From NCBI GenBank assembly GCA_034509735.1, contig JACGWO010000006.1, forward strand, positions 35,147,141 to 35,211,140: a stretch of 64,000 nt of DNA, written 5' to 3'. The notes under the pieces were generated by a model, which was given only the letters and a program-made list of their open reading frames with translations, did not search any database and was not told the origin of the DNA. Below, piece by piece: positions 9,311 through 21,651 of the stretch (position 1 is the first letter of the stretch; every line of letters begins with the position of its first letter). The DNA comes from Sesamum alatum. Its lineage: Eukaryota > Streptophyta > Magnoliopsida > Lamiales > Pedaliaceae. Position numbers and translations under genes: made by a program.

Positions 9311-12295
9311 TCTATACTCTATATAAATATGTGAATACTCAAGTTGTTTGTTCCCCATTGTGAAAAGACAAATATATACTCATTTAAATATTATTAATTA
9401 TTATATTACAGATTCTAGAAATTTTAACAATTTAGAATTCTAAATATTCCAAACCTCCTCCATATAAATTTAGGATAAAACCTAAATCATGAATCATGAA
9501 TGAATCCAATTACACAAAATTTTAATTACCTGCTTCTAATTGTGAATCATGAATAGCCCAATTACGCAAGCCTATCACACATTAAATTTTAACATTCACA
9601 GAAAATTATATTATAAAATTAGTTATAGAAAAAATAAAATTCTATAAGTAAAATGTTAAGAGTCTTAATTGCTCTAAACTACATAGGAATAATATATTCA
9701 ACTAAAAAAAATTAATATGCCAAATAATATTTCAACACAATTACTTTGCTAGAAAAAATTTTAATTATATTAAGAAAATTTTAATTTACCATGACACATT
9801 AAAATTTAAATATGCTACAAGTGAATAATATATAAAACACTAATCTAAATATATATATATGGATATGTGGATATATAGATCTATCAAAATTTTGAATAAA
9901 TATCAAAATTTAACTACAAATTAAAATTAATATATGGATATGATATTATTAAATTGAAATTACTTGTGAAAATTTAATTATTAAGTGAATCTCTTAGTAC
10001 TTGATTTTTTTAGTATTAGATAATCCTAAATGCTTTACTTTTACATCTATTTTCTTTTTTTATATCAATTAATAGAATAAAAGTATTACAACAAATGTGA
10101 CATAAAAAATTAAGTTGTAACATAATATATTAATGAATAAGAAATAGATTATACCAATCGGAGCATATGAAAATAGGATTAAGAAGTTAAACTAAAAATA
10201 TATAGAATTAAATTTTCAATATAAAGACAAAAAATAAAATTTTATACAATAATATTTTAAAATTTAGAAGGTAATAAAGCATGTAAATAATACTTTGACA
10301 ATATTTTGATACTGAAATATAATTAACATTAGGATCTTACAATACAAAATATTGGTAATATTGTCCAATTAAATTATATTTTTTTAATAATAGTCAATAA
10401 ATAATTAGTTTGTAATCATTTAGTGTCAATAAATTAAAAATCAACGACATTCAAAATATAATAAAAGAAAATATATTACATACACAGACATAATATAGCA
10501 AAATCAAACAATAGCAAAGAGACACAATAAAATCTACGAATAAAAATTGATCAATTTTATTAAAATAAAATTTATTCTAAAATCGAATAACGATTAAGTA
10601 TCAAAATTAAATTATAAATAAAAAATAATCAATCTGATTAAATTAGAAGTGCTATTGAAAATTTAAAAAAGAGTTATAACTAAATGATTTTATTTCAATA
10701 TTGATAGGCTAAAAACACCATGTCCTCCTCCCCTGCACCCCAAGACATTGGCATTAAAGAATAGTATAAATAGTAATATAATAAATAATTTATTTAAAAC
10801 CTTATCTTATTGAGTAGTAAATTAACTAACATAATTGTAGGTCCTAACGAGATATATATAACTATTTTTATGTTTTAAAAGGTGCATAAAAGTTGTAACA
10901 TTTAGTCTCCTTGTAATATAATACACTTAACGCTCACATGGCATTTTCTTTTGAATATCCAGAGGAAAAGGTGTTATGCAACCAAAATTGCTACTATTTA
11001 ATATTTACGGGACTGAAAGTGAGAATTTCAAAATCAATGGGCCAAATTAAAATGGAAATGTCCTAAGTTACGGACTGAAAAATGCTATTTTCCCTTATGA
11101 AAATAAGAAAAGTCAAATGGTGAATAAACATTAACACAATAACAATTAAAGCATAAAATTTTAAAATAATTATATCCCAACACATTAGTACAATTACATT
11201 TTCATATTAACAAAATTAATAAATTTTGAGAATGAATTTAGTACAATAAAATAATAAATAAAAACTGAGTTAATTATGTTGAAATTAGAAAAAAATGATA
11301 AATAGATAAGCCAATGAGATTAATATATTTTTCCAGTAATAAATTTATAAAAATAAGTTAAAAGTTTAAAAAGCATGCGTGCTAAAGAGAATAAAAATTG
11401 ATATATGAATAGAATATTATTAAATTAAAATTGCTTATGAAAATTCAACTATTAATTGAGTGAATCTCGTGGCACTTGATTTTTTAGTATTATAATCCAA
11501 ATGATTTACTTTTATCTATTGCCTCTTTTATATAGGTGAAAAATAAAATTTTATACAATAATATCTCAAAATTTAAAAGCTAATAAAACATGTATTTATG
11601 CTTTGACAATATAAAAAAGTTGATACCGAAATATGATTAACATACATTATAGGATCTTACAATACAAATATTGGTACTATGGTCCAATTTGGTTATAGTT
11701 TTATAACAATAGTCAATAAATAATTAGTTTGTAATAATGTCAATAAATTAAAAATAAATGACATTCAAATATAGTAGTAAAAGAAAACATACAACACACT
11801 CATACAAAATGTAACAAAAGATAAAACAAAGTTAAACAACAGAAAATAGGCATAATAAAACCTACAAATAAAATTAATTAATTAATTTTATTAAATTAGA
11901 ATTTATTCTATCCAAGATAAGGAGCTCTGACTAATTATTTTTATTTTACTATTAATTTTTTAAATATTATTATTTTATATTTTCATATTATTTGGTTTGA
12001 TACATAATAATAAAATAATTATTAGTGAATATACGAAATACAAAATTTCAATTTTTGGGGAATATCTTTATATTTAATAGTACCAATTAAATTTAAAAAG
12101 TTAATTACAAATAATAGAATTGAAAAAATTTCTAATCAATTTAAATAATTATTATCAATTTGTTTGAAAATATAATTGTATAATAATAATAATGTTTCAA
12201 TGACAAAAATATGAATAATATCAAGAACTTATCATAATGATATATTTACTTCTAAAAATATATTGTACACGTGCATCGCACGCCATGCTTTTTAG
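9311..12295 (+). mobile_element. Nonautonomous Helitron, copy 1
   Basis: It begins with TCTATACTCTATATAAATATG, preceded by A, and ends with a short hairpin (CGTGC-ATC-GCACG, 12270-12282) followed about 8 bases later by TTTTTAG and then T. That order is the Helitron 3' signature, with a degraded CTRR. No Rep/helicase frame is present. A second copy of nearly the same length and the same internal order lies at 40661-43635. It sits between ATPase genes 1 and 2. Confidence 0.7.
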
Positions 12296-12710
12296 TTCCC
12301 TAAAAGGGTCTATCTATAATTTTACAAAACGCATAGATGTGGGTTAGAATTCCCAAACAATGGAAAAATCTTACCAAAACAATCATAAAGCAAGCGCATT
12401 ACCAGTTATCGGAGATTTTTTCTAAATTGTGCACCAATAACAAGATAAGTCTATTAAACTTTTCATCTAATTAGTACACACCCGATCAAATCTGATTTGA
12501 GTTAAAATTTCTCTTTTAACGTAACCTAAAAAGATATTAATATAATTTACCTTTTATTTTAATTAATCTAGTTAAGTTCGCATTTGAAAACTAAAACTCA
12601 AAATCCAATGGGAAGTACGCCCAATACTAACATGTTTCTGAAATGAGTTATGGATTGGCCACGGGATTGGGAAAGAGAAAACCTTGTTTGAGTAAAATAA
12701 TAATAATAAC

Positions 12711-12742
<32 letters not shown>

Positions 12743-13237
12743 GTGATAATTACACTCCCCTCCCCTGAGGTTTGATGTAATCACACGTAGACCCTCTGTG
12801 GTTTGAAAAATTATATTTAACATCCCTAAAATTTGCTTATGTCTAACAAATAGGTCCATCTGTTAGTTAAAATTCACCGAATTTGTTGATATTAACAAAA
12901 AAACTGAATGAAAATCGATGTTTAACTTCGATTGACTTATTAATGACTTAATGCAGGCCAAACAAATCTTTTAGGACTAAATTACCCTTGTAACGATGAA
13001 GATATACCTCCTCTCATGCATTAACGTGTGACGATATATAAGGGTAGTTTGGTTATAAAAAGATTCGTTTAACCAACAATAAGTCAATCGATGTCAAATC
13101 TCAATTTTAATTCAATTTCTTTTACTAATATCAATAAATTTGATAAATTTTTACTGACGAAGAAATCTATTTATTAGGTAAAAATAAACTTTATGATACC
13201 AAACCTCAAGAACCGGGAGGGGAGTGTAATTATTCTC
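12743..13237. mobile_element. MULE-like MITE in the 5' flank of ATPase gene 2
   Basis: The ends are GTGATAATTACACTCCCCTC and the inverse GAGGGGAGTGTAATTATTCTC; AATAATAA flanks both sides (12735-12742, 13238-13245), though a trinucleotide repeat makes that duplication ambiguous. The element ends about 285 bases before the gene 2 ATG, where gene 1 has its TATA-like sequence. The same family occurs at 19449-19975. Confidence 0.65.
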
Positions 13238-13520
13238 AATAATAATGCAGCAACAAAGTAAGAAAACAATAAGCAAAACATCGTTACTGTTTCTCTAGCT
13301 TTCTCTGTCCCTCACTGCTTCTTGGCTTTGTCAACCACCAAGTCAACTTGCCGGTCGGAGTTTGCTACAGTCATGGAAGACATATCGGTGCTACGCCATC
13401 CCTGAAACCATCCAGCTACCTTAATCAGCCCAAGAATTCTCGGAGGTTACTGCCCGTAAAGCCCGGATGGAGGGAAGGAAGCAGACTTCATCGCTGGACA
13501 GTGAAGGGAAAAGTGGTTTA

Positions 13521-16483
13521 ATGGCTTCCTCATCTTCAGCTTTTTTCTACAGAAAACCAGAGCCTAGAAGTATTACTGGGTTCCATCGCACACACGATGA
13601 AAGCCACAGTATTGTGATTGAGCTTCAGCGTTCGGGTTCGGGTTCGGGCTTCTCCGGTGCTGCTGATGGGTCTGACCTCAGTTCGATCGTCAGGGAAAAA
13701 GACCTGACCTTGCTTGGTACACTTGGTGGTGTTGAAGGTATAGCTGATGCTCTCAAAACCCATTTGCGAGATGGAATTGGTGGAGATTTTCAAGATATTT
13801 CGCGCAGAAAGGAGACTTTTGGAGTAATGTTTTCGTAAAGCCACCTACGAAGAGCTTCCTCCATTTTGTTTGGGAAGCTTCCCAGGATGTAATAATTCTC
13901 GTCCTTTTGGTTTGCGCTGCGCTGTCCCTTGGACTTGGTGTTAAAGCAAATGGGCTTAAAGAAGGTTGGTATGATGGTGGCAGTATATTTCTTGCTGTTT
14001 TTGTTGTAATTTTTGTTCGTTCCACGGCTGATTTTTGGCAGAAGGGAAAATTGGAGAAGGTGTTTGAGGATTTCCCTGTAGTTGTCATCAGAAGTGGAAG
14101 GAGGCGGCAAGTGTCGGCATTCGACATTGTTGTTGGAGATGTTGTTTGCTTGAAGATGGGCGATCAAGTGCCCGCTGACGGCCTATTTGTGGAAGGGTAT
14201 TCTTTGCGAGTTGATGAATCTAGCATGACAGGGGAAAACATTCTTGTTCATATCAATCGTGATCAAAATCCATTCTTGCTTTCAGGCACCAAAGTGGCTG
14301 AGGGATATGCTAAAATGCTTGTTGTCTCTGTGGGATTGAACACGGAGTGGGGTTTGCTTTTGAGCTCAATCAGTGTAGATTCGCGTGAGGAAACACTGCT
14401 CGAGACACGGTTAAACAAGCTAGCCTCTTCTCTTGGTTTTATTGGTTTAAGTTCAACTGTAATGGTACTTGTCATTCTATTGGTACGTTACTTCACGGGG
14501 CATACAAAGAATGAAGATGGGACGATAGAGTTCGTTCCCGGGAAGACTAAAGGAGTTGATGTGATCAACAACGTGCTGGGAATTATTGCTGCTGTTGTGT
14601 CTATTTTGGTTGTTGCGATACCTGAAGAATTGCCATTGGCAGTTGGATACATTCTTGCATATTCTACGGACAGAATGAAGGGTGATCACCAGACAATGGT
14701 GAGAAACCTTTCTGCATTTGAGGCAGTGAGCTCTGTTACAACCATATGCACAGATTTAACCGGTATTCTTACATCAAATGAGATGGTGACCAAGTGCTTG
14801 ATAGGACAAGAATGGATAGAAGCAAGAGGTCACTCTCCAATAGCACCTAATGTTCTTGAATTGTTGTTCCAAGGGATCAGACTCACCAAAAGCAGTAGTG
14901 TTCAACAGTTTCTCGCAGTTACTACCACTGATGATGCAATTCATTCATGGGCTGTCTTGAAACTGAACATGGAAATGAATATCAACCCAAGAGATTTCGC
15001 ACTTCTGGACTTGGAAGCTTCCTGCCCCGAAAAGAAAATAGGAGTTTTGGTTAAAAATCAGTCAGATGAAACATTCCATGCTCATTGGAAAGGGGATGCT
15101 GAAATAATTCTCTCGTCATGCTCACATTACCTGGACGCAACTGGAAATATTGTTACTCTTGATGATCAAGAGAGGCAAAGATTTCATCAAATAATAGAAG
15201 ATATGGCTGCTGATAACCATCAATCTATTGGGTTCGCACATAAGCAGATCTCACAAGATGAGTATGAGAATGAAGTGGCAAATAGCGATATTCCCAACAC
15301 TGGTTTGGTTCTTTTGGGAATCTTTGGCCTGAAACTTCTTTGTAGTCCCAGTGGTAAGGGAGCTGTTGAAATTTGCCAACAGGCAGGGATCAGTGTCAAA
15401 CTAATTACAGGCGGAAATGCTTTGTTGGCAAAAGCCATCAGCATGGAGTGCGGCATTCTTCCACCAAACCAAGGTGTGAATGATGGATCAATGGTGAAAG
15501 GTGAAGAATTCCGCAACTACACAGACAAAGAAAGATTGGTTAAAGTTGACTGCATTAGGGTGATGCCGAGGTCTTGTAATCTGGACAAACTCCTAGCAGT
15601 GAAGTGTCTAAAAGAGAACGGCCATGTAGTTGCATCCATTGGCAACAGCCTAAATGATGCACCGTCTTTACACGAAGCCAATGTAGGAATTTCCGTGGGG
15701 AGCCAGGCCACAGTAGTCCTGAAAGAGAGTTCAGATATTGTCATCTTGGACAACAGTTTTGCTTCAGTTGCCCAAGTACTTAGATGGGCTCGATGCGTTT
15801 ACAACAACATCCAAAAACACACTCAGTTCAACCTTACGCTATATGCATCTGCGCTAGCAATCAACATAGTGGCAGCAATTTCGGTTGGCAAGATGCCATT
15901 AACACCAGCCCAGCTTATATGGGTCGATCTTACTATGAACACGTTGGCAGCCCTCGCATTGGCTGCTGAGGAACCAAACACAGAACTCATGAAAAAACGA
16001 CCTGTCAGTCGTTCCGACCCACTTATCACCAACATCATGTGGAGAAACATTATAAGCCAAACTTCCTACCAAATAACAGTTGTCTTGGCCTTAAAGTTCA
16101 AAGGCAGATCAATCTTTGATGTCCATGACAAGACAGTTGACACACTTGTTTTCAACACATTTGTGCTCTGTCAAGTGTTCAATCTGTTCAATGCAAGAAA
16201 GCTAGAGGAGAAGAATGTTTTCAAGGGAATTCTCAAGAACAAATTGTTTATAGGAATCACTTGCATGATTGTCATTCTTCAGATTATTTTGGTGGAGTTT
16301 CTGAATAAGTTTGCACGGACAGAGAAGTTGAATTGGGAGCAATGGGCAGCATGCATAATCATTGCAGCAGTTTCTTGGCCATTTGGCTTTCTGATTAAGT
16401 ACATACCAGTTCCAGATACGGACACCATCTTCAATTTTCTCCTTCGGATGTTTAGACGTGTGCTAATGACAAATCGGTCTTGA
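13521..16483 (+). pseudogene. ACA12-like: P2B calcium ATPase homolog, gene 2, one-base frameshift
   Basis: Tandem paralog of gene 1, very similar from the MASSS start to the MTNRS end. Against gene 1, one base is missing in the GGGAGT/GGAGT stretch near 13818-13823, so the first frame stops at 13838 after about 106 residues and the homologous frame continues to 16483. That second frame has no ATG near its beginning, so it could not be translated as an independent gene without a new start. The downstream frame is otherwise open for more than 880 codons. It retains the phosphorylation-site Asp (codon 14753-14755) but the motif reads DLTGILT, without the Lys. The hinge reads IGNSLNDAPSL, M4 PEELP, M6 Asp/Asn swapped, ITGD is ITGG, and TGE is kept. 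Near the C-terminus it has eight residues that gene 1 lacks. An assembly or read error at the frameshift cannot be excluded. Confidence 0.8.
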
Positions 16484-17784
16484 CAGAGTACAGTGTGGTT
16501 GGACCAGAATTCATCTAAAGAAAAAGTGTCCTAATAGGTAATTTTTCTTTCTGAAATTCTTATCTAATCCAGTTTTGATTGCATTAAGAGTGGGTTTGCG
16601 TAAGTTTATAAACTCTTTGAAATATCTTATAAGATGTTACAACGTATTTGGTAAATGTTTCAGAAAAAAGATCATATAAGACCAAAAATTGCAATGTTAG
16701 GCTCCATCATCTATTAAAATTTTAACGACCTCTTTCAAATTAATTACCTGATTGTCGTTATTAACATTTTATAGGCTCCATCATTTTATTTTTTCCAAAC
16801 ACTTCAAGAACTTATATTTTAAAAATAAAATCTAATGTCTTCTAAGCTCTAAAAACACCTTGTAAACACATATGAACTTATAAAATCAGTCTGTTAGAGA
16901 AATTGAGATGAGCAGATCCATTTGTAATGTACAAAAGTGCTTGCATAAATTTGGATTGTGAATACATATGGACTTCATTGGGATCACCCTCTTCGCAGCC
17001 AAAAATAAAAAATAAAAAAAATCAACTTTATGTGATTTTTGGACCATTCCTTCATTTATATCACTTAATTTTGGTCGGATTGGATTTTTTGTTGTAAAGT
17101 TTATTCCATTTTTTATTCCATTTAACATATACACGCCACGTATATAAAATTTTTCTCAAAATAAAATACATGATATCATCCTTATACACGTGAAATGTGT
17201 ATGTTGAATGGAGTAGAAGATGAATTATAGTTTGCAATTGGAAATCTAATCCGAATTTTGGCTTTCATATTCTTGGTGGAATAGTTGCTCTTTTTCTCTT
17301 CTTGATTCTACTCGACTCGTTCCCGATATAGTCACTCTCTTTAAACTGTAATTATTTCGTTTGAACTTTGAACTATGTCTGTCTCCTACAGCAGAAAGCA
17401 TATATTACTATTCTCCAAAAGAAACGAAAAAGCATATATACGTTAAACAATCATCTTAAGTTTAAACTATTACAGGGGAGAATGAAATATCTGTGTTTTG
17501 GTCTGAAGATTTCTGTTTTCTCATGTTCTTCCATTACAGGATAGGAAGAGGAACACGGAAAGCGGCGTCCAAAATGCAGTGTTTTGACCAGAATTTGTGG
17601 TCCCCAAGTTTGTTTATGTTTGAAATCATAGGATACTATTGTCTTACTGTACTTAATGTGTTTTGTAATTAAATTTGGTATGTTGGATCTCACATGATGT
17701 TATATTTGTGGGTATTTGGCTGTCTATACTTTATGGACAAGATCAGCTTATATAGTCATTTCACCGTAATTGTCTACTTAATAA
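16484..17784. other. Gene 2 3' flank, no gene seen
   Basis: The first 120 bases align with the gene 1 3' flank. The segment 17060-17256 resembles the hairpin element found after gene 1. No coding pattern is visible in the rest. Confidence 0.5.
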
Positions 17785-17855
17785 TGTCTTAATCTAGCAA
17801 TTAAGAGTGCGATTCTATGAATAAGTTTGAGATCGCGAGTTCGAATGATGCTAAA
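17785..17855 (+). repeat. tRNA-related SINE-like fragment
   Basis: TAGCAATTAAGAGTGCGATT followed by GCGAGTTCGAATGATGC resembles A- and B-box spacing of a tRNA-derived SINE head. It lacks a complete cloverleaf and has no obvious tail, so I do not call a tRNA. Confidence 0.35.
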
Positions 17856-18609
17856 GCCATGATTGGTACGAAGGAATGGAATTCAATGAGAATGAAATAT
17901 GGATGGATGAATGGGAAAGAAATTATATTTGAATAGCATTTCTATGATTGGTTGGGGGGAAAGTGAAAGTATAAGAGAAGTGGAAGTAAAAGAGAATGTA
18001 TAAGAAAAAGTTTAGTGTTTTGTTTGGCGAAAGAGATGGAGGAAAAGTAAAACTGGATATATATAAAACCCATCCGAAGTCCAATTTTATTTCCATCCTA
18101 AATTGGGCGAAAAAATGGAAGTATAAGACCAAAAAGACAAAAGAAAAAATACATATTTCATTTTATTTACTCTCTTGCCCATATGTGAGGGCGTTTGTAA
18201 TTTTTTTTATTTAAACTGAATAATTTTGAATAAGTTAACAATATTCATTTCAGTGAATATTTTTATTAATACAAAATATTATTCTTCTTGTTTGATATAT
18301 ATTTTTATTAATAAAGTTTTTAAATCGTTGATATACTAAAATTATATTAGTATAATATTAACTTGTTTATTTTCTAATACAAAATGAAGAAAAAGGGTTA
18401 AACAGTAAAATTAAAAAAATTAATTTTTTGTTCTCAATTTATTTTTCTTGTACCAAATAAGGGGAAGTATTTGAGATTTACTTCCTTTCCAATCATATCA
18501 AACAATTTGAAGGAAAACTATTATTCTTTTTCATGCCCTCCCCCTTCCACTCTCCCTCCTTTTTTCACTTCCCATTTCCTCTCATTTGAACCAAACAAAC
18601 ACTTTTAAT
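17856..18609 (-). mobile_element. PIF/Harbinger-like nonautonomous element
   Basis: The right part (CTCATTTGAACCAAACAAACAC) is the inverse of the left part of the 810-bp element at 50390-51199, and both carry a purine-rich block near one end and mirrored pyrimidine block inside. TAA is a plausible duplicated target. Boundaries are approximate. Confidence 0.45.
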
Positions 18610-18900
18610 CAACAAACAACCAAAAAATGGAGTAAACTTCGCTAGTCCAAATATTTATCAGGAAAAAATATCGAAGTATAAATAAATTAAACATAGAACA
18701 GGTAATTTGAAATACTTTAAACCTGATTTTTCCATTTATTTATGTAATATAGCTATCACACTTGTAAATTTGTAATTATAAATGTGGGCAAAATCAATAA
18801 TTTTCTAAATTATGATAGAAGACTTTAAAATAACTCAAAAATGTCTTCCCCACATAAATTTAATGCCTGATGTAAATTCATAATTATGTGAATATAAATT

Positions 18901-19398
18901 AGGATTAATTATATTTAGACCCCTTTTGAAAATGTAAAATTACACTTTGCTCCAAAAAAGTTCCAAAATTACATTTGCTCCCTCGCAAAAATTCTCCATT
19001 TAGACCTAACCCCTTCCCGTTAGAGTTTGGACAGGAAATATTCACGTCAGCAAAAAAAATTACATAAAATTTTAAGTTTGCCCCTCTTTTGACATTCTAT
19101 GTATATTTTTGTACTTATAAGGGGATAAATGTAATGTATGTTTAGAGAGTGAGGTTAACATTATTACATTTTTCCCTTATAAGTACAAATTATTACATGA
19201 GAATGTTAAATGAGAGGTAGAATTAAATTTTTTTATGTAAACTTTTTTGCTAACGCAATATTTTTCGTCAAAATCCTAAAAAAGGGAGCCAAGTGTAAAT
19301 GGTGAATTTTTAAAAAGGGTGTAAGTGTAATTTTAAATATTTTTTAAGAGAAAGTATAATTTCACATTTTTAAACGAGATCTCAGCATAATTAACCCT
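18901..19398. mobile_element. MULE-like MITE
   Basis: Inverted ends AGGATTAATTATA and the reverse of AATTAACCCT, with mirrored 'aattacact...cccc' blocks inside. The flanks TATAAATTA and TATAAAGTTA are close to a 9-10 bp duplication. No coding capacity. Confidence 0.5.
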
Positions 19399-19448
19399 AT
19401 AAAGTTATAAACTAATTATATCATGAAATTTTCATATCAAAATAACAA

Positions 19449-19975
19449 GGGATAATTACACTCTCCCTGATATTTGGTGTAATTACACGTAGACCCCCTG
19501 TGGTTTGAAAAATTACATCTACTGCCCCTGAGATTTGCTTCTGTCTAACAAATAGGTCCATTTGTAAGTCAAAATTCACCGAATTTGTTGATATTAGCAA
19601 AAAAATTGAATTAAATGCGAGATTTGTCATCGATTGACTTATTACTGTAGGTCAAAGGATTCTTTTTACGACCAAACTACCCTTATATATCGTCACACGT
19701 TAATGCATGAAATGAGGTATATCTTCACCGTTATAAGAGTAATTTAGTCATAAAAAATTTGTTTGGCCTGCATTAAGTCATTAATAAGTCAATCAAGGGT
19801 AAGTATCGATTTTCAATCAGTTTTTTTTGTTGATATCAATAAATTCGGTGAATTTTAACTAACGGAGGGACCTATTTGTTAGACAAAAATAAACCTCAGG
19901 ATACTAAATATAATTTTTCAAACTACAAAAAGTTTACGTGTAATTACACCAAATTTCGAGGAGTGTAATTGACCC
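19449..19975. mobile_element. MULE-like MITE, same family as the one upstream of gene 2
   Basis: Ends GGGATAATTACACTC and GAGTGTAATTGACCC are inverted, and the interior matches the 12743-13237 element through several hundred bases (the 'acaaataggtcca' and 'attcaccgaatttgttgata' blocks). Flanks AAATAACAA and AAGTAACAA differ at one base, consistent with a 9-bp duplication. Confidence 0.65.
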
Positions 19976-20111
19976 AAGTAACAATATCCTGTTATGAGAT
20001 CACAAACGTAATTTTCCAAGAATATCAACATTTAGAAATCATAATAATGAGGTGGGTCCCAAAAATCCAATTGCTAGATACATTGTCGATCTCAAAGGAC
20101 CATCAGATATC

Positions 20112-20327
20112 ATGAAAGATCAGTTAATTCCAAAAGTAATTGGGGCTGCTAGGGATTTTGACCAGGAATTGCTCGATTTAGCAGCTGAGCCGGAAAGGAA
20201 ATCCGACACCGTTTTTGACCTATGGAAGGCGATTGGTCAGTTACTTTTCCTTTGCTTTCCTTTTCTCTCTGAGCAATACAATATGGAAAGCGATTTACGT
20301 TGGTTTCACTTTTCACCAACTGTTTAA
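20112..20327 (+). CDS. Small exon-like open frame of unknown function, unit A
   Basis: From the first ATG the frame gives 71 residues; it is open further upstream without an ATG. The first part contains DFDQELLDLAAEPERKSD and looks protein-like, while the last 25 residues after KAIG read like intron. A GT donor (ATTG|GTCAGT) sits at that change, so this may be one exon of a gene now truncated. Unit B has the homologous stretch at about 51465-51590 with a matching donor (ACTG|GTGAGT) but frame disruptions. I do not recognise the family. It could equally be a transcribed leader exon or chance. Confidence 0.3.
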   Translation: MKDQLIPKVIGAARDFDQELLDLAAEPERKSDTVFDLWKAIGQLLFLCFPFLSEQYNMESDLRWFHFSPTV

Positions 20328-20329
20328 TC

Positions 20330-21651
20330 TTATGGTTATTTGATCCTTTTTTTTCCCACTTTCTAAAGCTTTATTCTCAATAAAACTATTGTTTTAGTCA
20401 CAAAGTTGAAGTTTTATGATAAAATATTTTGAATTTGAGAAGGTGGGTATCAGTCAAATTGAAGATTCATGAGAAAATGTTGTGGATGTGTAAATGATGT
20501 AATAATTCATGTTTAATGAATTCAAGATTCAAATATGAAGTTATTCTTAAAAAAAACGGTGATTATATTATTACTGTGTCTATAATAAACTCACATAAGT
20601 GAAAAAAATACTCACATTTTCGACTAAAGTCAAATCCATGATCGAATTTGTTCACTAGGCCTCAAGTTTGACGAAATTAAGACAATATTGGTAAAAGAAA
20701 TTGTATTTAACAACCAAAAAAAAAATCTGTAGTTGATATGTGTTCCACAGTGGAGGAAAATTTACTTTCTTACCTCCCCAATATTTCATGAGTGTATGTT
20801 GCTCAAAAAAATAAAAATAAAAATAAAAAATTTCATGAGTGTAGGTGTTCTTTCAGTCTACTTTTGAAGATTTCCTTAAATCTTAGGAGTAAATATGAGG
20901 AATAAAGGAAATGTGGGAATACAGAAATTATAATGCCTAGAAACTCAAGCATGATGATTATCATTCTAAAGAAACAGGCAGTCACTCCCACACAAATTAC
21001 CAAACTCCAGAAATTTAAGCGTGAAGAAGATACATAGACAGAGCTCTACATTGTGTCACCAGACGATGTAAGAATAGAAACACCCCTTATTGAAAGAAAA
21101 CAGAAGAGATAATCACCCTTCAAAGTGGAAGAACATGGCCCCAAATTGGAAGGACTCTCATCTCTTGTTAATCCCAATTAGGGGATTCTTGATCCTGCAA
21201 TTCAAGAATATCAGAGATATTATTAGGCTTGGAGTCTAGCTAAGATTTTCACCAATATTAAGAGAGAGATATATGCAAATGTGTGGAAGAGGGAGTAGCT
21301 GCTAGTTACCTGATTAGGCCGTTTTTCTTCGCATCAATTCTGGTCCAGCATTTATCTCACTTGTTAGCAGTCACCTAATAAAAAGTTGTTAGCAATACAA
21401 TTACGGCCATTTGTGTGATGGGATTTGGATGTGGCTTAGTGTACATGGATATTTGTGATTGTTTGAGGCTCGAACTGGCGAATCCCATCATACATGAATG
21501 ACTGTGATTGTCTGAATGTCAAAGTGCTAAAACCTCCTAACAATTAACCAACTGAACATCTAAAGAGAATCCTGGTCCAGGAATCCCAAGTGTTAGTATG
21601 CATCCAAACTCCTAGACTTGAAATGAGCAGCTTTTATCAGACTCCCCTGTT
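20330..21651. other. 3' flank of ATPase gene 3, no separate gene seen
   Basis: The part from about 20990 to 21651 aligns with 52300-52886 in unit B and is probably 3' UTR and downstream DNA of the minus-strand ATPase. No coding pattern of its own. Confidence 0.5.

Noticed and set aside
13907..16483. 858-codon frame as an independent gene
   Set aside because: It begins at TTG within M1 of the ATPase homology; the homologous frame extends upstream to the frameshift near 13820, so it is the 3' part of gene 2.
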